Source: an uncultured Leucobacter sp. (GTDB lineage: Bacteria; Actinomycetota; Actinomycetes; Actinomycetales; Microbacteriaceae). Taken from it: 64,000 nt of DNA. The stretch lies in NCBI GenBank assembly GCA_937967375.1, contig CALCJF010000038.1, positions 21,432 through 85,431 of the forward strand. Reading direction: 5' to 3'. The stretch's first letter is position 1. Each line of letters starts with the position of its first letter. The translations under genes were made by a program, and so were the position numbers. Below are positions 27,895 through 35,870 of the stretch, in pieces. The notes below the pieces were generated by a model that saw nothing but the letters and a program-made list of their open reading frames with translations, did no database searches and had not been told where the DNA came from.

Positions 27895-27921
27895 GCGCTC
27901 CAAGAAAGAAGGATGGAGCGC
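27895..27921 (-). promoter_or_regulatory. erm attenuator hairpin hiding the ribosome binding site
   Basis: On the minus strand GCGCTCCA and TGGAGCGC form a perfect 8-bp stem with an 11-base loop, and the second arm holds the GGAG site of erm. A further stem upstream (CCGAGA with TCTCGG) and one across the leader stop (CGCGCC, TAAC, GGCGCG) fit the alternative-pairing scheme of erm attenuators. Confidence 0.75.
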
Positions 27922-28032
27922 CTCGGAAACAGGGCAGAGCACAGAGAAAAAATGGGTGCGCAAGATCGCCGTTCCGAGACGCGAATGGTCTCTCGGATGG
28001 ACGACGCGCGAAGCGTTCAGCGAGGCGCGCCG

Positions 28033-28098
28033 TTAGGCGCGGCGGTCGCGGACAGCAAGCGTGTGCGTCGCAGCGAACACGCAAATCAAGTTACCCAT
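28033..28098 (-). CDS. erm leader peptide, 21 residues, with RDR stall motif
   Basis: The ORF encodes MGNLICVFAATHTLAVRDRRA. The Arg-Asp-Arg near the end fits the R/K-x-R/K pattern at which macrolide-bound ribosomes stall. The stop codon falls inside a small hairpin (CGCGCC, TAAC, GGCGCG). No ribosome binding site precedes the ATG. Instead a TATGAT -10 box lies seven bases upstream, so the transcript probably starts at or next to the ATG and is read as a leaderless message. In-frame ATG codons at 28107 and 28110 would give a 24- or 25-residue form. The sequence shows the ORF and boxes; stalling is inferred from known erm systems. Confidence 0.65.
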   Translation of the reverse strand: MGNLICVFAATHTLAVRDRRA

Positions 28099-28105
28099 GC
28101 CAAGC

Positions 28106-28111
28106 ATCATA
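28106..28111 (-). promoter_or_regulatory. -10 box of the erm leader promoter
   Basis: TATGAT on the minus strand, seven bases before the leader ATG. The -35 region is weak (ATGACC about 15 bases further up). Placement implies a leaderless start. Confidence 0.55.
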
Positions 28112-28158
28112 CCCGACGCCAGGATAGGTCATGTGGACCACAGGAACTGCGTGACTGA

Positions 28159-31100
28159 TCACAGGCCGCGCGCTGGTCCCTCGCGGCGCGGGTCATAGCG
28201 TTGGGGATCGTTCGCAAACGGACTATGCAGTTGCCTGGCCCGTTCCGTTGCCTGCTGCCGACCACGCTCCTGCTCGGCGCGCTTCGTCTCGATGAGCTTG
28301 GCGGCGACGTTCGTCGGGAGGCTGCGGAGTTCTGCACTCTCGACGCGAAGGAAGTCTGCGCGGGTGCGAGCATCGCGGGCATTGCGTCGAGGGTTGAGGG
28401 CGCGCATCCCGTACTGGTGAGCGCGGGCATTCTCAGCCCCGTACTCGCTTGCCAAGAGCGCCAGCCGTTCGTTGCGGTGACGGTCAACCGTTGTGGTTCG
28501 TTCGGTGCGCGCGGTTTCGACAGCTTGGTTGGCTTCGCTCACGCGGGGATCGGCTTCTGCTCGCCGCTCCGCGACCTGTGTAGCCCATTCGGGTAGTGCG
28601 CTGCGGGTTCGTGGCGGTTCGGCGTCCCACTCATCGCGAAGGTGTACTCGGATGGTTGCTGCTTGTTCGCTGGCGGCGCGGTGCTCGTCGCGGGCCTTAC
28701 GCCGCCCGAATCGCCCGACAGTGGCGAGGCGTGTGCTCGCTGTCCTCTCTGCTTCTACTCTGGCAAGGTACGTCGCTCCGTCTTGTTCGGCTTGCTTGGT
28801 GAGGGGCGCGGCGACCTTGGCACGCACCCGCGCGGCCTCTTCCTCGGCCTGGCGAAGCGCGGCGGTGCTCTCGTCGCTCTCGGCCCGGTGCGCAGCGCGT
28901 TGGGCATCGAGCCGGTTGGCGGCCTGCTCCCATCGATCCGCATGCCGCTCAGCACGTTCGGCTTCCCTGTCGAGTCTGGCGAGTTCTTCGGTGACGCGCT
29001 GGATCGGGCCGTCCTTGACGATGCCACGCACGGCTTCGGCGGCTTGTGCGGTGGCGTGGTCGAGGCCCCGGTCTGCGGGATCGCGCTCCGTCGCTGCAAC
29101 GAACTGCGCCCGAGCCTCCGCCATATCCTCGGCAACAACGTGCAGCCAGTTGTGCTCGCGGCCTCGGGTCATGCCAACGTAGACGCCTGCCGCGCTCGTC
29201 GCCTCAGTCAGCATCGTGTGGGAGGCGTTGACGGTTGCGCCCTGGACGCCGTACGCGGTTGCTGCGTAGGACAGGTGCGCGTGTTCACTCACGTACTCAG
29301 GCGGGAGGGCGACGGTGCGGGGGTTCCTGCGCCCGCTGCCGGTCTCGCGGGCGTACACGGTGCCATTACCAGCGACGTGCTGCACGATCCATTGCTGCCG
29401 GTTCGCCACGCCAAGCGCGGGGTCGTTCCTCCTCGTCTGGATCAGATCACCCCGACCGATAGGCAGCTCGTCGCTGCCGGTCGCCGTGATCGTGTCATCA
29501 ACCTCGCCTCGCTCGACCCGCCCCATGCGGATGCGCTCGTTCAACGCCGCTGCCTTGTCGTTCGAGGCGACCGTGATCGCCTCACCCTCAGTAGCTTGCT
29601 CTGTGATGTGCTGCTGGGCTTGTTCCTCGTCCGCGTGCAGTATCACGAGGCCCATGGCAGTGAGCCGGTCGAACACCTCGCCGGGGTTCTCCCGGTCGCG
29701 CATCGTCAGCGTGAGTGTCGCGTACTCGGCGTCGGCGAACCGGTGCAGCTCGGTCATGTCGTATGTACGGCCCCTGATCTGTGCGGCCATGTCGAGTACC
29801 CCGCCCCGACCGACAGCGGGGAGTTGGGCACGGTCGCCGACAAGCGCGACGGTCGCTCCGGCTTCGGTGGTGATGGTGAGGAGGGCGTGGGCGGTGTCTT
29901 GGTCGAGCATCCCGGCCTCGTCCACGATTACCCGTTCACCCCGCGACAGCACAGCATCGTCGGGCGGGCCGGTGAAGGTGCGCCCGGTGTCGGGGTCAGC
30001 GTCGCCAGGGTGTAGGCGTGTCCATACGCCATCGGAGTTCCATCGCCATCCGTGCGCATGTACGAGCGCCGCAACGCTCGTTGCGGGGATGCCGAGTTCT
30101 TCGTGCGCGACCTGCGCCGCGCGCAGCGTCGGTGCAACCACCCGTGACGCCCTGCTGTGCTGGGCGGCGACGTCGATGGCGGTGCGCAGCATCGTCGTCT
30201 TCCCGCTGCCCGCAGCACCCTCCACGATCACCAACGGGTCAGATGATGCAACCGCAGCAGCAGCGACCGCCTGCCCTTTGTTCAGCCCCGCTACTTGTGC
30301 GGCGTCGGTCATGTCCGGGTGCTTCGATTCTTGCTCTGGGGTGGTGGCGGCGAAGCGGTCGCGGAGCGCGGTTTCGGCGGCGATCACGGTGAGGCTGGTC
30401 AGGTGCGCGACATGTTCCGGCGTCGCCGCACCCGGTGGCAGGACGGAGAAGCAATCCGAGACCGCAAGGTCGGTCGCTATCTTGATGAACTCGCGCAGCT
30501 CGGCAGGTGTTGCTTGCACTCCGTGTTCGGTGGTGATGCGGGTGACGTGCTCCTGCATGCTGTGTTTCGTCCATGCTGATGATGCGGCGGCGCAGCGATC
30601 CAGTGCCCGTGATGCAACCTCCTGCACCGCAAGTTCATCCAACTGCACCGGGCGCTGCACGGTGCTGCGTCGAGGTGCAGCGGGGTCGTATCCGGCGTCG
30701 CGGAGTTCCTGCACCCACCACTGCTCGTTCTTCAAATCAGTCGGCTTCTTCCCTGGCCGCTTGTGTGTCCAGGCGATGCCCTGCAACTTCGCGGTCATGA
30801 TCGGGCCGAGAGCTTCGCCGGGGTGCTCTGTTTCCCATTCGGCTTCGAGCCGGACGAGGTTGCGTCTGATCTGCGCAGACCGCTTCGACATCACCCCATT
30901 GAATGGCTGCAACTCAACTACCTCGCCGGAGACGGGATCGAGGGTCAGGCCATGCTCTGCGAGGGTTTGCGCGAGGTGTGGGTGCGCGGCGATGACCGCG
31001 GTTCCGAGGGCGCGGATCGCGCCTTGCTGCTTGAACAACGCCGCCGTATCCAGTGCCCGCCACTTCCCAGCCGCAAACACCCGAGTGCCGATCTGCATGT

Positions 31101-31617
31101 GAATATGCCGGTGCGGATCACCAGCCCGCGAGGTCTTGTGGCGGATGCCGACGACCTGCATCTGCTCGATAGGCAGCACTTCCCGCGCGTCACGCGGCCC
31201 GACCCTGATGACGGAGTGTTGGCCGAGCCAGCGGCGAATCTCTCCAAGTGCATCCTGCTGCGCTTGGTCGAGGGCGCTAGATACTTCGGGGTGGAGGGCG
31301 GCGGCGACCGACAGGCTCTTGGGTGCGTTAATCGTCATCTCCGCGAACAACGGCGAACCCTTCGACCCCTCACCCGGATTACGTGGCGTGCCCATCGACT
31401 CACCCGTGACGGGATCGTGCCAGTCCACCCACCCCTCGTACTCGACCGCCGACAGTGACATTGCGGCGGTGACCTCGCCGCTAGCATCGAGCACCGTGTA
31501 CTCCGACAAGGCGTTGTCCGCGCCCAGGTAATACTCGTCGGCGCGGGAGCGGTCGGCCTCGACATAGCGGCGCGCGGCAGCACCTGTGCCGCGGAACAGG
31601 ATCACCCCGCCCTTCAT
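28159..31617 (-). CDS. MobF-type relaxase/helicase of the nested element
   Basis: A complete 1,152-residue relaxase expected to nick the element's origin and lead its DNA into a recipient. The N-terminal relaxase domain has YY at 29-30 and the metal triad HRHIH (169-173). The RecD-like helicase follows with EGAAGSGKTT, IVDEAG, and the late motif LSYAATAYGVQGATVNASHT. The last 250 residues are a charged coiled-coil-like tail. The helicase motif corresponding to the insertion site is diverged here (CTGTCCTACGC instead of CTCGGCTACGC), so the element does not carry its own target. The ATG at 31617 has GGGAGG six bases upstream; a longer frame start at 31686 lacks such support. The gene is intact, unlike the ICE relaxase. 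Confidence 0.9.
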   Translation of the reverse strand: MKGGVILFRGTGAAARRYVEADRSRADEYYLGADNALSEYTVLDASGEVTAAMSLSAVEYEGWVDWHDPVTGESMGTPRNPGEGSKGSPLFAEMTINAPKSLSVAAALHPEVSSALDQAQQDALGEIRRWLGQHSVIRVGPRDAREVLPIEQMQVVGIRHKTSRAGDPHRHIHMQIGTRVFAAGKWRALDTAALFKQQGAIRALGTAVIAAHPHLAQTLAEHGLTLDPVSGEVVELQPFNGVMSKRSAQIRRNLVRLEAEWETEHPGEALGPIMTAKLQGIAWTHKRPGKKPTDLKNEQWWVQELRDAGYDPAAPRRSTVQRPVQLDELAVQEVASRALDRCAAASSAWTKHSMQEHVTRITTEHGVQATPAELREFIKIATDLAVSDCFSVLPPGAATPEHVAHLTSLTVIAAETALRDRFAATTPEQESKHPDMTDAAQVAGLNKGQAVAAAAVASSDPLVIVEGAAGSGKTTMLRTAIDVAAQHSRASRVVAPTLRAAQVAHEELGIPATSVAALVHAHGWRWNSDGVWTRLHPGDADPDTGRTFTGPPDDAVLSRGERVIVDEAGMLDQDTAHALLTITTEAGATVALVGDRAQLPAVGRGGVLDMAAQIRGRTYDMTELHRFADAEYATLTLTMRDRENPGEVFDRLTAMGLVILHADEEQAQQHITEQATEGEAITVASNDKAAALNERIRMGRVERGEVDDTITATGSDELPIGRGDLIQTRRNDPALGVANRQQWIVQHVAGNGTVYARETGSGRRNPRTVALPPEYVSEHAHLSYAATAYGVQGATVNASHTMLTEATSAAGVYVGMTRGREHNWLHVVAEDMAEARAQFVAATERDPADRGLDHATAQAAEAVRGIVKDGPIQRVTEELARLDREAERAERHADRWEQAANRLDAQRAAHRAESDESTAALRQAEEEAARVRAKVAAPLTKQAEQDGATYLARVEAERTASTRLATVGRFGRRKARDEHRAASEQAATIRVHLRDEWDAEPPRTRSALPEWATQVAERRAEADPRVSEANQAVETARTERTTTVDRHRNERLALLASEYGAENARAHQYGMRALNPRRNARDARTRADFLRVESAELRSLPTNVAAKLIETKRAEQERGRQQATERARQLHSPFANDPQRYDPRREGPARGL

Positions 31618-31622
31618 CCTGG

Positions 31623-31652
31623 CCTCCCTCATGAGTCGTCTCATGAAGGAGG
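31623..31652 (-). promoter_or_regulatory. Inverted repeat over the relaxase ribosome binding site
   Basis: Arms of 13 bases (12 pairing) with a 4-base loop lie directly before the relaxase ATG; the GGGAGG site is inside the downstream arm. A second small dyad, CCACC CGC GGTGG, follows at 31663..31675. The first may control translation, and the pair could also belong to oriT, which usually lies beside a MobF gene. Confidence 0.5.
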
Positions 31653-31742
31653 TGCGCACGCCCCACCCGCGGTGGCATACGTGCATCCGTTGTTTCAGAG
31701 GCAGAGGGTGGCCGGTGCCGAGCGGTCGGTGGGGTGCTGGGG

Positions 31743-32480
31743 TTAGGAGCCGGTTACTGGTTCGCTCGGGGCGGGTGCGTCGGAGGCGATGAACTCGGTG
31801 ATGTGTTGTTGGAGGAGGGCTGCGCCGTCGAGCATGGCTCTGGCTCGGTGTGTCAGGCTGGTTCGTCGTTCGGTGAGCGCGGCCTGTAGAGCATCGGCAC
31901 TCTTGCTTCCTCGGAGTTCGGTGATGATGGGTCTGATGCGGTCGAAGCGATAGCGTCCTTGCCGGAGGAGATGGATGATTCGGGCGTCTCTGACGTCCTC
32001 GCTGTCATAGACCCGGTGGCGGCGGCTGGTCTGCCGAGCTGGGGCGAGCAGACCAGCGTGTTCCCATACGCGGAGCGCTGACGTGCGTATCCCGAGATAG
32101 TCCGCGAGTTCTCCGATGGACAACGGCGCGTCCGGGCCGGCGTGATGCTCTACCGCAGCGGCAACACGGGTGAGGGCCTGGCTCGTTTCGGTAAGGGCCT
32201 GGCGTTGCTGGTGAAGTTCGTGGTGGCTGGCATCAAGGAGGGCCAATGCTTGGTCGATCTGTCCTGTGCTCAACGCTTCCATGATGGAACGGGCTGATCC
32301 AGCGCCGTGGCCGCGTGCGAGTGCCTGATAGCAGAGTAGAGCGCTGAGGTGCGCACCGCGATAGACCCGGTAACCCGAACCTGTGCGATCGGCAGGCGGG
32401 AGGACTCCGGCGGCTTCGAGGTTGCGAATCTGTTGGGTGGAGACTCCGGCCCGGGTTGCCAGATCGACGGGGCGCATCAT
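31743..32480 (-). CDS. TioE-type regulator with two MerR helix-turn-helix domains
   Basis: A 245-residue regulator with a MerR-type DNA-binding domain at each end of a coiled region. The first is VDLATRAGVSTQQIRNLEAAGVLPPADRTGSGYR (split here only by function), the second SIGELADYLGIRTSALRVWEHAGLL followed by the RRHRVYD wing. Tandem MerR folds of this kind are annotated as TioE family. It lies 125 bases upstream of the relaxase gene on the same strand and is divergent from the 66-residue gene at 32586. It therefore probably controls the element's transfer genes and its own promoter. The inducing signal is unknown. Two adjacent ATG codons make the exact start uncertain by one residue. Confidence 0.78.
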   Translation of the reverse strand: MMRPVDLATRAGVSTQQIRNLEAAGVLPPADRTGSGYRVYRGAHLSALLCYQALARGHGAGSARSIMEALSTGQIDQALALLDASHHELHQQRQALTETSQALTRVAAAVEHHAGPDAPLSIGELADYLGIRTSALRVWEHAGLLAPARQTSRRHRVYDSEDVRDARIIHLLRQGRYRFDRIRPIITELRGSKSADALQAALTERRTSLTHRARAMLDGAALLQQHITEFIASDAPAPSEPVTGS

Positions 32481-32565
32481 GGTTCCTTTCGAGTGCGAGT
32501 TGAGGCTTACACGGCATCAGTCCAGGATTTTCGGCAGTCCACACCCTCCAACCCTCAACTAGCAG

Positions 32566-32583
32566 TTCAATATTATACTTGAA
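32566..32583. promoter_or_regulatory. Dyad and -10 box before the 66-residue gene
   Basis: TTCAA and TTGAA arms flank TATTATAC. The TATTAT box ends nine bases before the ATG at 32586 and no ribosome binding site is present, so a leaderless transcript is likely. The dyad is a candidate operator for the divergent TioE-type regulator. Confidence 0.45.
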
Positions 32584-32585
32584 GT

Positions 32586-32786
32586 ATGAGTGATTCCCCA
32601 GATAACCCGACCCGATTCCGCCTGGACATAGACCTGGGAGCCGTCGCGGGAGATCCAGTTGAGGAACTGGCGCGTGTGCTGCGGTACTGGGGCGGCAACA
32701 TGAAGCATTACGACCTCGCCCAGCCGATTACCGAGACCATCTACGACTCGGAGTATCGAGAGGTCGGCAAATGGTCGCTGTCTTGA
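32586..32786 (+). CDS. Small conserved mobile-element protein, unknown function
   Basis: A 66-residue acidic protein: RFRLDIDLGAVAGDPVEELARVLRYWGGN, then ETIYDSEYREVGKWSLS. I recall similar short proteins in actinobacterial ICEs and IMEs, but no function is known to me. It is divergent from the TioE-type regulator and is followed by a very strong hairpin terminator at 32812..32857, so it forms a short transcript of its own. An anti-repressor or small regulatory role is possible but not shown. Confidence 0.6.
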   Translation: MSDSPDNPTRFRLDIDLGAVAGDPVEELARVLRYWGGNMKHYDLAQPITETIYDSEYREVGKWSLS

Positions 32787-32811
32787 CCCGCGAAACCGCA
32801 CCCTAGAGCGA

Positions 32812-32857
32812 CTGCGGATGCTCGCGCCGGAATGATTCCCGGCGCGAGCATTCGCAG
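32812..32857 (+). terminator. Strong hairpin after the 66-residue gene
   Basis: Arms of 19 bases pair with one mismatch around an 8-base loop (AATGATTC). No U-run follows, as is usual in high-GC actinobacteria. It lies 25 bases after the stop codon. Confidence 0.6.
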
Positions 32858-32981
32858 CCGTTCCTATCGCTGCAGGGCGGCCTTCTGACAAGTCGTACCT
32901 GCGCTGCGCCGGGGAAGCAGCGACGTATCGACTGACGAACGGTTGTAGCGGCGTGCTGGTTCACGTCCTGGCGTGGGTTCT

Positions 32982-33013
32982 GGTGGCGCACCTCCTTCAC
33001 GGGAGGTGCCACC
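32982..33013 (+). promoter_or_regulatory. Hairpin burying the ribosome binding site of the 33014 gene
   Basis: GGTGGC and ACCTCC (with a GC bulge between) pair fully with GGAGGTGCCACC, a 12-bp stem ending on the base before the GTG start. GGAGG, the ribosome binding site, is inside it. The related ICE gene has the same fold and the same bulge at 7372..7399. Confidence 0.65.
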
Positions 33014-33889
33014 GTGACCGAACACACCCCACCCACTACAGGCGACGACGCCGCAGCCCAGGATGGCTCGCCACGCCACGGGTTCGAGACACCAGAGGGC
33101 TTACGCACCCTGCTGATCCGGTTGCACGAGGCCGGGCCTGGGGCCTGGCGCAGTGACCGTGAAGCCGCGGAACTCATGCGGTACACGGCAGAGAGGTATC
33201 GACGCCTGGCCCGCAAGTACGCACTGGATGAGTGGGAGATTGCCTCGGCAGCATTCGAGGTCATGCTCGCCCCCTCGACCAGGAACGCCGGAAACCCGTG
33301 GGCGGTCGTCACTCGCGCGATGAAGATCACCTGTGGCGTCGAAGTGCGGGCGGCGGGGATGCTCGTCTCGCCGAGCAAGGTGCGCCACACGGCCAGAATC
33401 GTCGGCTTCCACGACGCCATCCGGTTCGCGGAGCGAGAGAACCTGGCCGACTACCACCCCGCGTTCGCCGTCAACCCCACCACCGACAATGAGGAAGACT
33501 TCGACGGCAGCGAGCGCGCTCGGGTCGCTGCCGTCCTATCGGAGATAGTCGGGCTGTTCGCCTCGGCCGGATGGGATGCCGTGCTCGTGACCGACTGCAT
33601 CGAGCACGTCGCCTACCGGCTCGGCGATCTGACCTCCCGGCCGAACGCGGTAGAGGTGCTACGCCGCGACCGCGCTATCCCGGAGCTGCTCGGGGTACCG
33701 TCGACGTCGTGGGCTGCCTTGCTGCGGATCGTGCTCGGGCATCCCGCTCCGAAACACGCTGGTACTGCGACTGGCGACGGGGTGCTGCTGCGCCTGCTCA
33801 GCGGCGAACCCCTCGACTCCCTGCGCTGCGACACCGGCCTGCTGGCTGCGATATGGGCCGCCAACCCAGACAAGCAGGCCGAACCCTGA
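33014..33889 (+). CDS. Conserved mobile-element protein, unknown function (nested copy)
   Basis: A 291-residue soluble protein, homologous over its whole length to the ICE protein at 6482..7366. Conserved blocks include GFETPEGLRTLLIRLH, AAELMR, NPWAVVTRA, LADYHPAF and the C-terminal SWAALLRIVLGHP. I know no domain for it. The host ICE and a nested element both keep a diverged copy, which points to a role general to transfer or maintenance rather than cargo. Start is GTG with GGAGG nine bases upstream but inside a stable hairpin. The nested copy is in the opposite orientation to the element's relaxase. Confidence 0.7.
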   Translation: MTEHTPPTTGDDAAAQDGSPRHGFETPEGLRTLLIRLHEAGPGAWRSDREAAELMRYTAERYRRLARKYALDEWEIASAAFEVMLAPSTRNAGNPWAVVTRAMKITCGVEVRAAGMLVSPSKVRHTARIVGFHDAIRFAERENLADYHPAFAVNPTTDNEEDFDGSERARVAAVLSEIVGLFASAGWDAVLVTDCIEHVAYRLGDLTSRPNAVEVLRRDRAIPELLGVPSTSWAALLRIVLGHPAPKHAGTATGDGVLLRLLSGEPLDSLRCDTGLLAAIWAANPDKQAEP

Positions 33890-33929
33890 ACCACCGCGAG
33901 TCTGTGGGAGGGGCGTCGTACCTATCAGC

Positions 33930-34160
33930 ATGAGCATCCCCACCGCACCCGCCTCCGTCACTCCTGACCGTTCCGCGCCGTCGTCACAGCATGCTGCTTT
34001 CACGTTGGGAGCACGCCTGGCCGCTGCCTCACGTCAGGCGCAGGGTTTGCCCGCGACGGTGGACGATCCGGCGGTGCTGGACGAACTGCGAGGACTCTGC
34101 ACGGCACCTCGCCCCAACAAGCGCATTGTCTCGAAGATACGGAAAGGCCCCGCACCCTGA
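33930..34160 (+). CDS. Small hypothetical protein of the nested element
   Basis: A 76-residue protein with a disordered Ser/Ala/Pro-rich start and a basic end (RGLCTAPRPNKRIVSKIRKGPAP). No family is recognised. It follows the 33014 gene by 40 bases and is probably in the same transcript. A hairpin (GGCCCCGCA with TGCGGGGCC, 34146..34189) begins inside its last codons, which suggests that transcription stops here, before the convergent recombinase gene. Coding status is plausible from position but not proved. Confidence 0.5.
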   Translation: MSIPTAPASVTPDRSAPSSQHAAFTLGARLAAASRQAQGLPATVDDPAVLDELRGLCTAPRPNKRIVSKIRKGPAP

Positions 34161-34189
34161 ACCGCTTGCGCTGGTCAAGATGCGGGGCC
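34146..34189. terminator. Hairpin between the 76-residue gene and the recombinase gene
   Basis: A 9-bp perfect stem (GGCCCCGCA with TGCGGGGCC) with a 26-base loop between two convergent genes; it may serve both strands. Confidence 0.4.
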
Positions 34190-34214
34190 GACAACGCCCT
34201 GCGGGTGGCCGTGC

Positions 34215-35792
34215 TCAGGCTCGCCAGACGAACTCCACCCGGCGGGCCAGCACCTCGGCGCGGTACACGGTGCGGCGGGTGTGGAACGCCTCAACCGTCT
34301 CGTTGCGGCGACGTGCTGGGGTCGCACCGTTCATCCCGTTCGGCAGAGCGTGGACGAGCACGGCTTCCAAGATCAGGCTGGTGGCCTGGTACTGCCACAA
34401 CGGGGTACGCCCCGCCCATTCTTTGGCGACGGTGGTCACGTCGATGCCCGGCCCCTCCTGTTCGGGCATGGCGGCGGCGTACTCACGCCGGGTGACCTCG
34501 ATCCGCTCGGCGATCCTGGCCCGCTGCCGCACCCACATCGCCTTGTCGATCAACCCGTCATAGTGATCGTCGTCCAATCGGGCCAGGCGTTCCCGGTCAG
34601 CATCCAGCCTCGCGGCGAGACCGACCCGCGCACCCGCGTCCACGCTCGGCGTCGCCCGCTTCGACGGGGCCAGGGTGATTTGCTCGAATGTTGCCAGCAC
34701 CGCTTCTTCCACCAGTTTCAAGATGTCGGCGGAGCGGATCGAGCGGTGACATCCGCCGCGGGTGGCCTGCACGCACTGATACACGTTGCCTCGGTGGAGC
34801 ATCGCCCGCCCACACGCTGAGCAGCGGATCAGCCCCGAGAACGGATACATGCGCTTCGCCGCCCCACTGCCGGGCTGATGGAAGTTCCGCGCCTGCTTCC
34901 GCGCATCGAGCACATCGGAGACCTGCTGCCAGGTGTCCTCATCGAGAATCGCAGGCCAGGCGGCTTTCACCTGCATCTGCGAGGTCTTCGCACGGGTGCC
35001 GTCCGGCAATACGGGGCGGTACTCGCGCACGCCTTTGATGGAGGGGCTGCGCAGCACCATCTTGATCGTCTTATCCGACCACGCGCACCCGTGGGTGGTC
35101 AGCACGCCGCGCTCGTTCCAGTCCTTGCGAATCCGGTACAGCGACTCACCGGCCAGCACCCGCTGCGCGGCCTCGGCCACCATCGGCCCCGCCACCGGAT
35201 CAACGACGAGGGCACCGGACTCGGCGCGGTAGCCGAACGGCACCCTGCCGCCGTGCCAGGTGCCCTCAATGGCTTGCTGCTTGGCTGCGCGGGCGACTCG
35301 GCGGGCGGTGTCGGCGCTGGACTTGTTCGCCATCGCTACCAGCACCCTGGCCATCGCTACATCCGAATCGGTGTCCAACCGTAGGGAGCCGGTGACCGAG
35401 CGCACGGTGAACCCGGCCAGCACTTTCGCGTCGATCAAGTCCTCCAAATCTCTGGGGTCGCGTACCGCTCGATCCAGGTCGTAGGCGATCATCACTTGCG
35501 CCTGTCCATCGGCCAGGTGCTTGAGCATCGCGCGGAACTCTGGGCGAACCACGCGGCGCACCCGCTCACCCGATGCCAGCGTGATCGTGCGCTGCTTGAA
35601 CGCCGACGTGTCATTCTCACGGAACACCGCCGCGACCTCCCAGCCGTGCGCGACAGCGTAGGCGCGGCAATCGGCCTCCTGCCGATCCACCCCACGCTCG
35701 GTACTCTCGGGATCATCACTGATCCGCACATACACCACCGCCCGCAACGGCGACACTGACCCCGTACTCTGTTCCTGCTGGTTCTGGCCCAT
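34215..35792 (-). CDS. Large serine recombinase (integrase of the nested element)
   Basis: A 525-residue site-specific recombinase. The catalytic domain carries YVRIS with Ser25, the Arg-rich block AYDLDRAVRDPRDLEDLID, and the long helix MANKSSADTARRVARAAKQQ. A recombinase domain (FGYRAESGALVVDP) follows. A zinc ribbon (IRCSACGRAML, then a C and CH pair about 20 residues on) precedes a coiled-coil region that normally governs integration and excision. The gene ends the element only 48 bases from the right att core, as is usual for integrases. I prefer ATG 35792, with AGGAAGG eleven bases upstream, over GTG 35804. It most likely inserted the element into the relaxase gene. Confidence 0.92.
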   Translation of the reverse strand: MGQNQQEQSTGSVSPLRAVVYVRISDDPESTERGVDRQEADCRAYAVAHGWEVAAVFRENDTSAFKQRTITLASGERVRRVVRPEFRAMLKHLADGQAQVMIAYDLDRAVRDPRDLEDLIDAKVLAGFTVRSVTGSLRLDTDSDVAMARVLVAMANKSSADTARRVARAAKQQAIEGTWHGGRVPFGYRAESGALVVDPVAGPMVAEAAQRVLAGESLYRIRKDWNERGVLTTHGCAWSDKTIKMVLRSPSIKGVREYRPVLPDGTRAKTSQMQVKAAWPAILDEDTWQQVSDVLDARKQARNFHQPGSGAAKRMYPFSGLIRCSACGRAMLHRGNVYQCVQATRGGCHRSIRSADILKLVEEAVLATFEQITLAPSKRATPSVDAGARVGLAARLDADRERLARLDDDHYDGLIDKAMWVRQRARIAERIEVTRREYAAAMPEQEGPGIDVTTVAKEWAGRTPLWQYQATSLILEAVLVHALPNGMNGATPARRRNETVEAFHTRRTVYRAEVLARRVEFVWRA

Positions 35793-35812
35793 CAGTCGGC
35801 CCACCTTCCTAC

Positions 35813-35870
35813 TCGTGTGAGAGGTAGGTGCGTTTACAGAACCTCGGCTACGCCGTCACCGCCTACCGCG
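35813..35870. other. attR of the nested element
   Basis: The element arm AGAGGTAGGTGCGTTTACAG leads to the core ACCTCGGCTA (35841..35850), with the exchange predicted at TA 35849..35850; relaxase codons (CGCCGTCACC) follow. The arm is the mirror image of the attL arm. Confidence 0.82.

Larger units (their letters stand above)
26969..35850. mobile_element. Nested integrative mobilizable element, 8,882 bp, in the ICE relaxase gene
   Basis: The sequence ACCTCGGCTA occurs at 26959..26968 and 35841..35850, and the two flanks join to restore a single relaxase reading frame. Between them lie an Erm methyltransferase, a complete MobF relaxase, a TioE-type regulator, three genes of unknown function and a large serine recombinase beside the right end. 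Joining the inner ends reconstructs an attP with half-sites that are inverted repeats around TA. It has a relaxase but no secretion genes, so it needs a helper transfer system, presumably the ICE in which it sits. The element boundaries are seen directly; mobility is inferred. Confidence 0.9.

Noticed and set aside
29315..31102. Plus-strand frame of 595 codons
   Set aside because: Shadow of the nested relaxase; Ser/Ala/Arg-rich without motifs.
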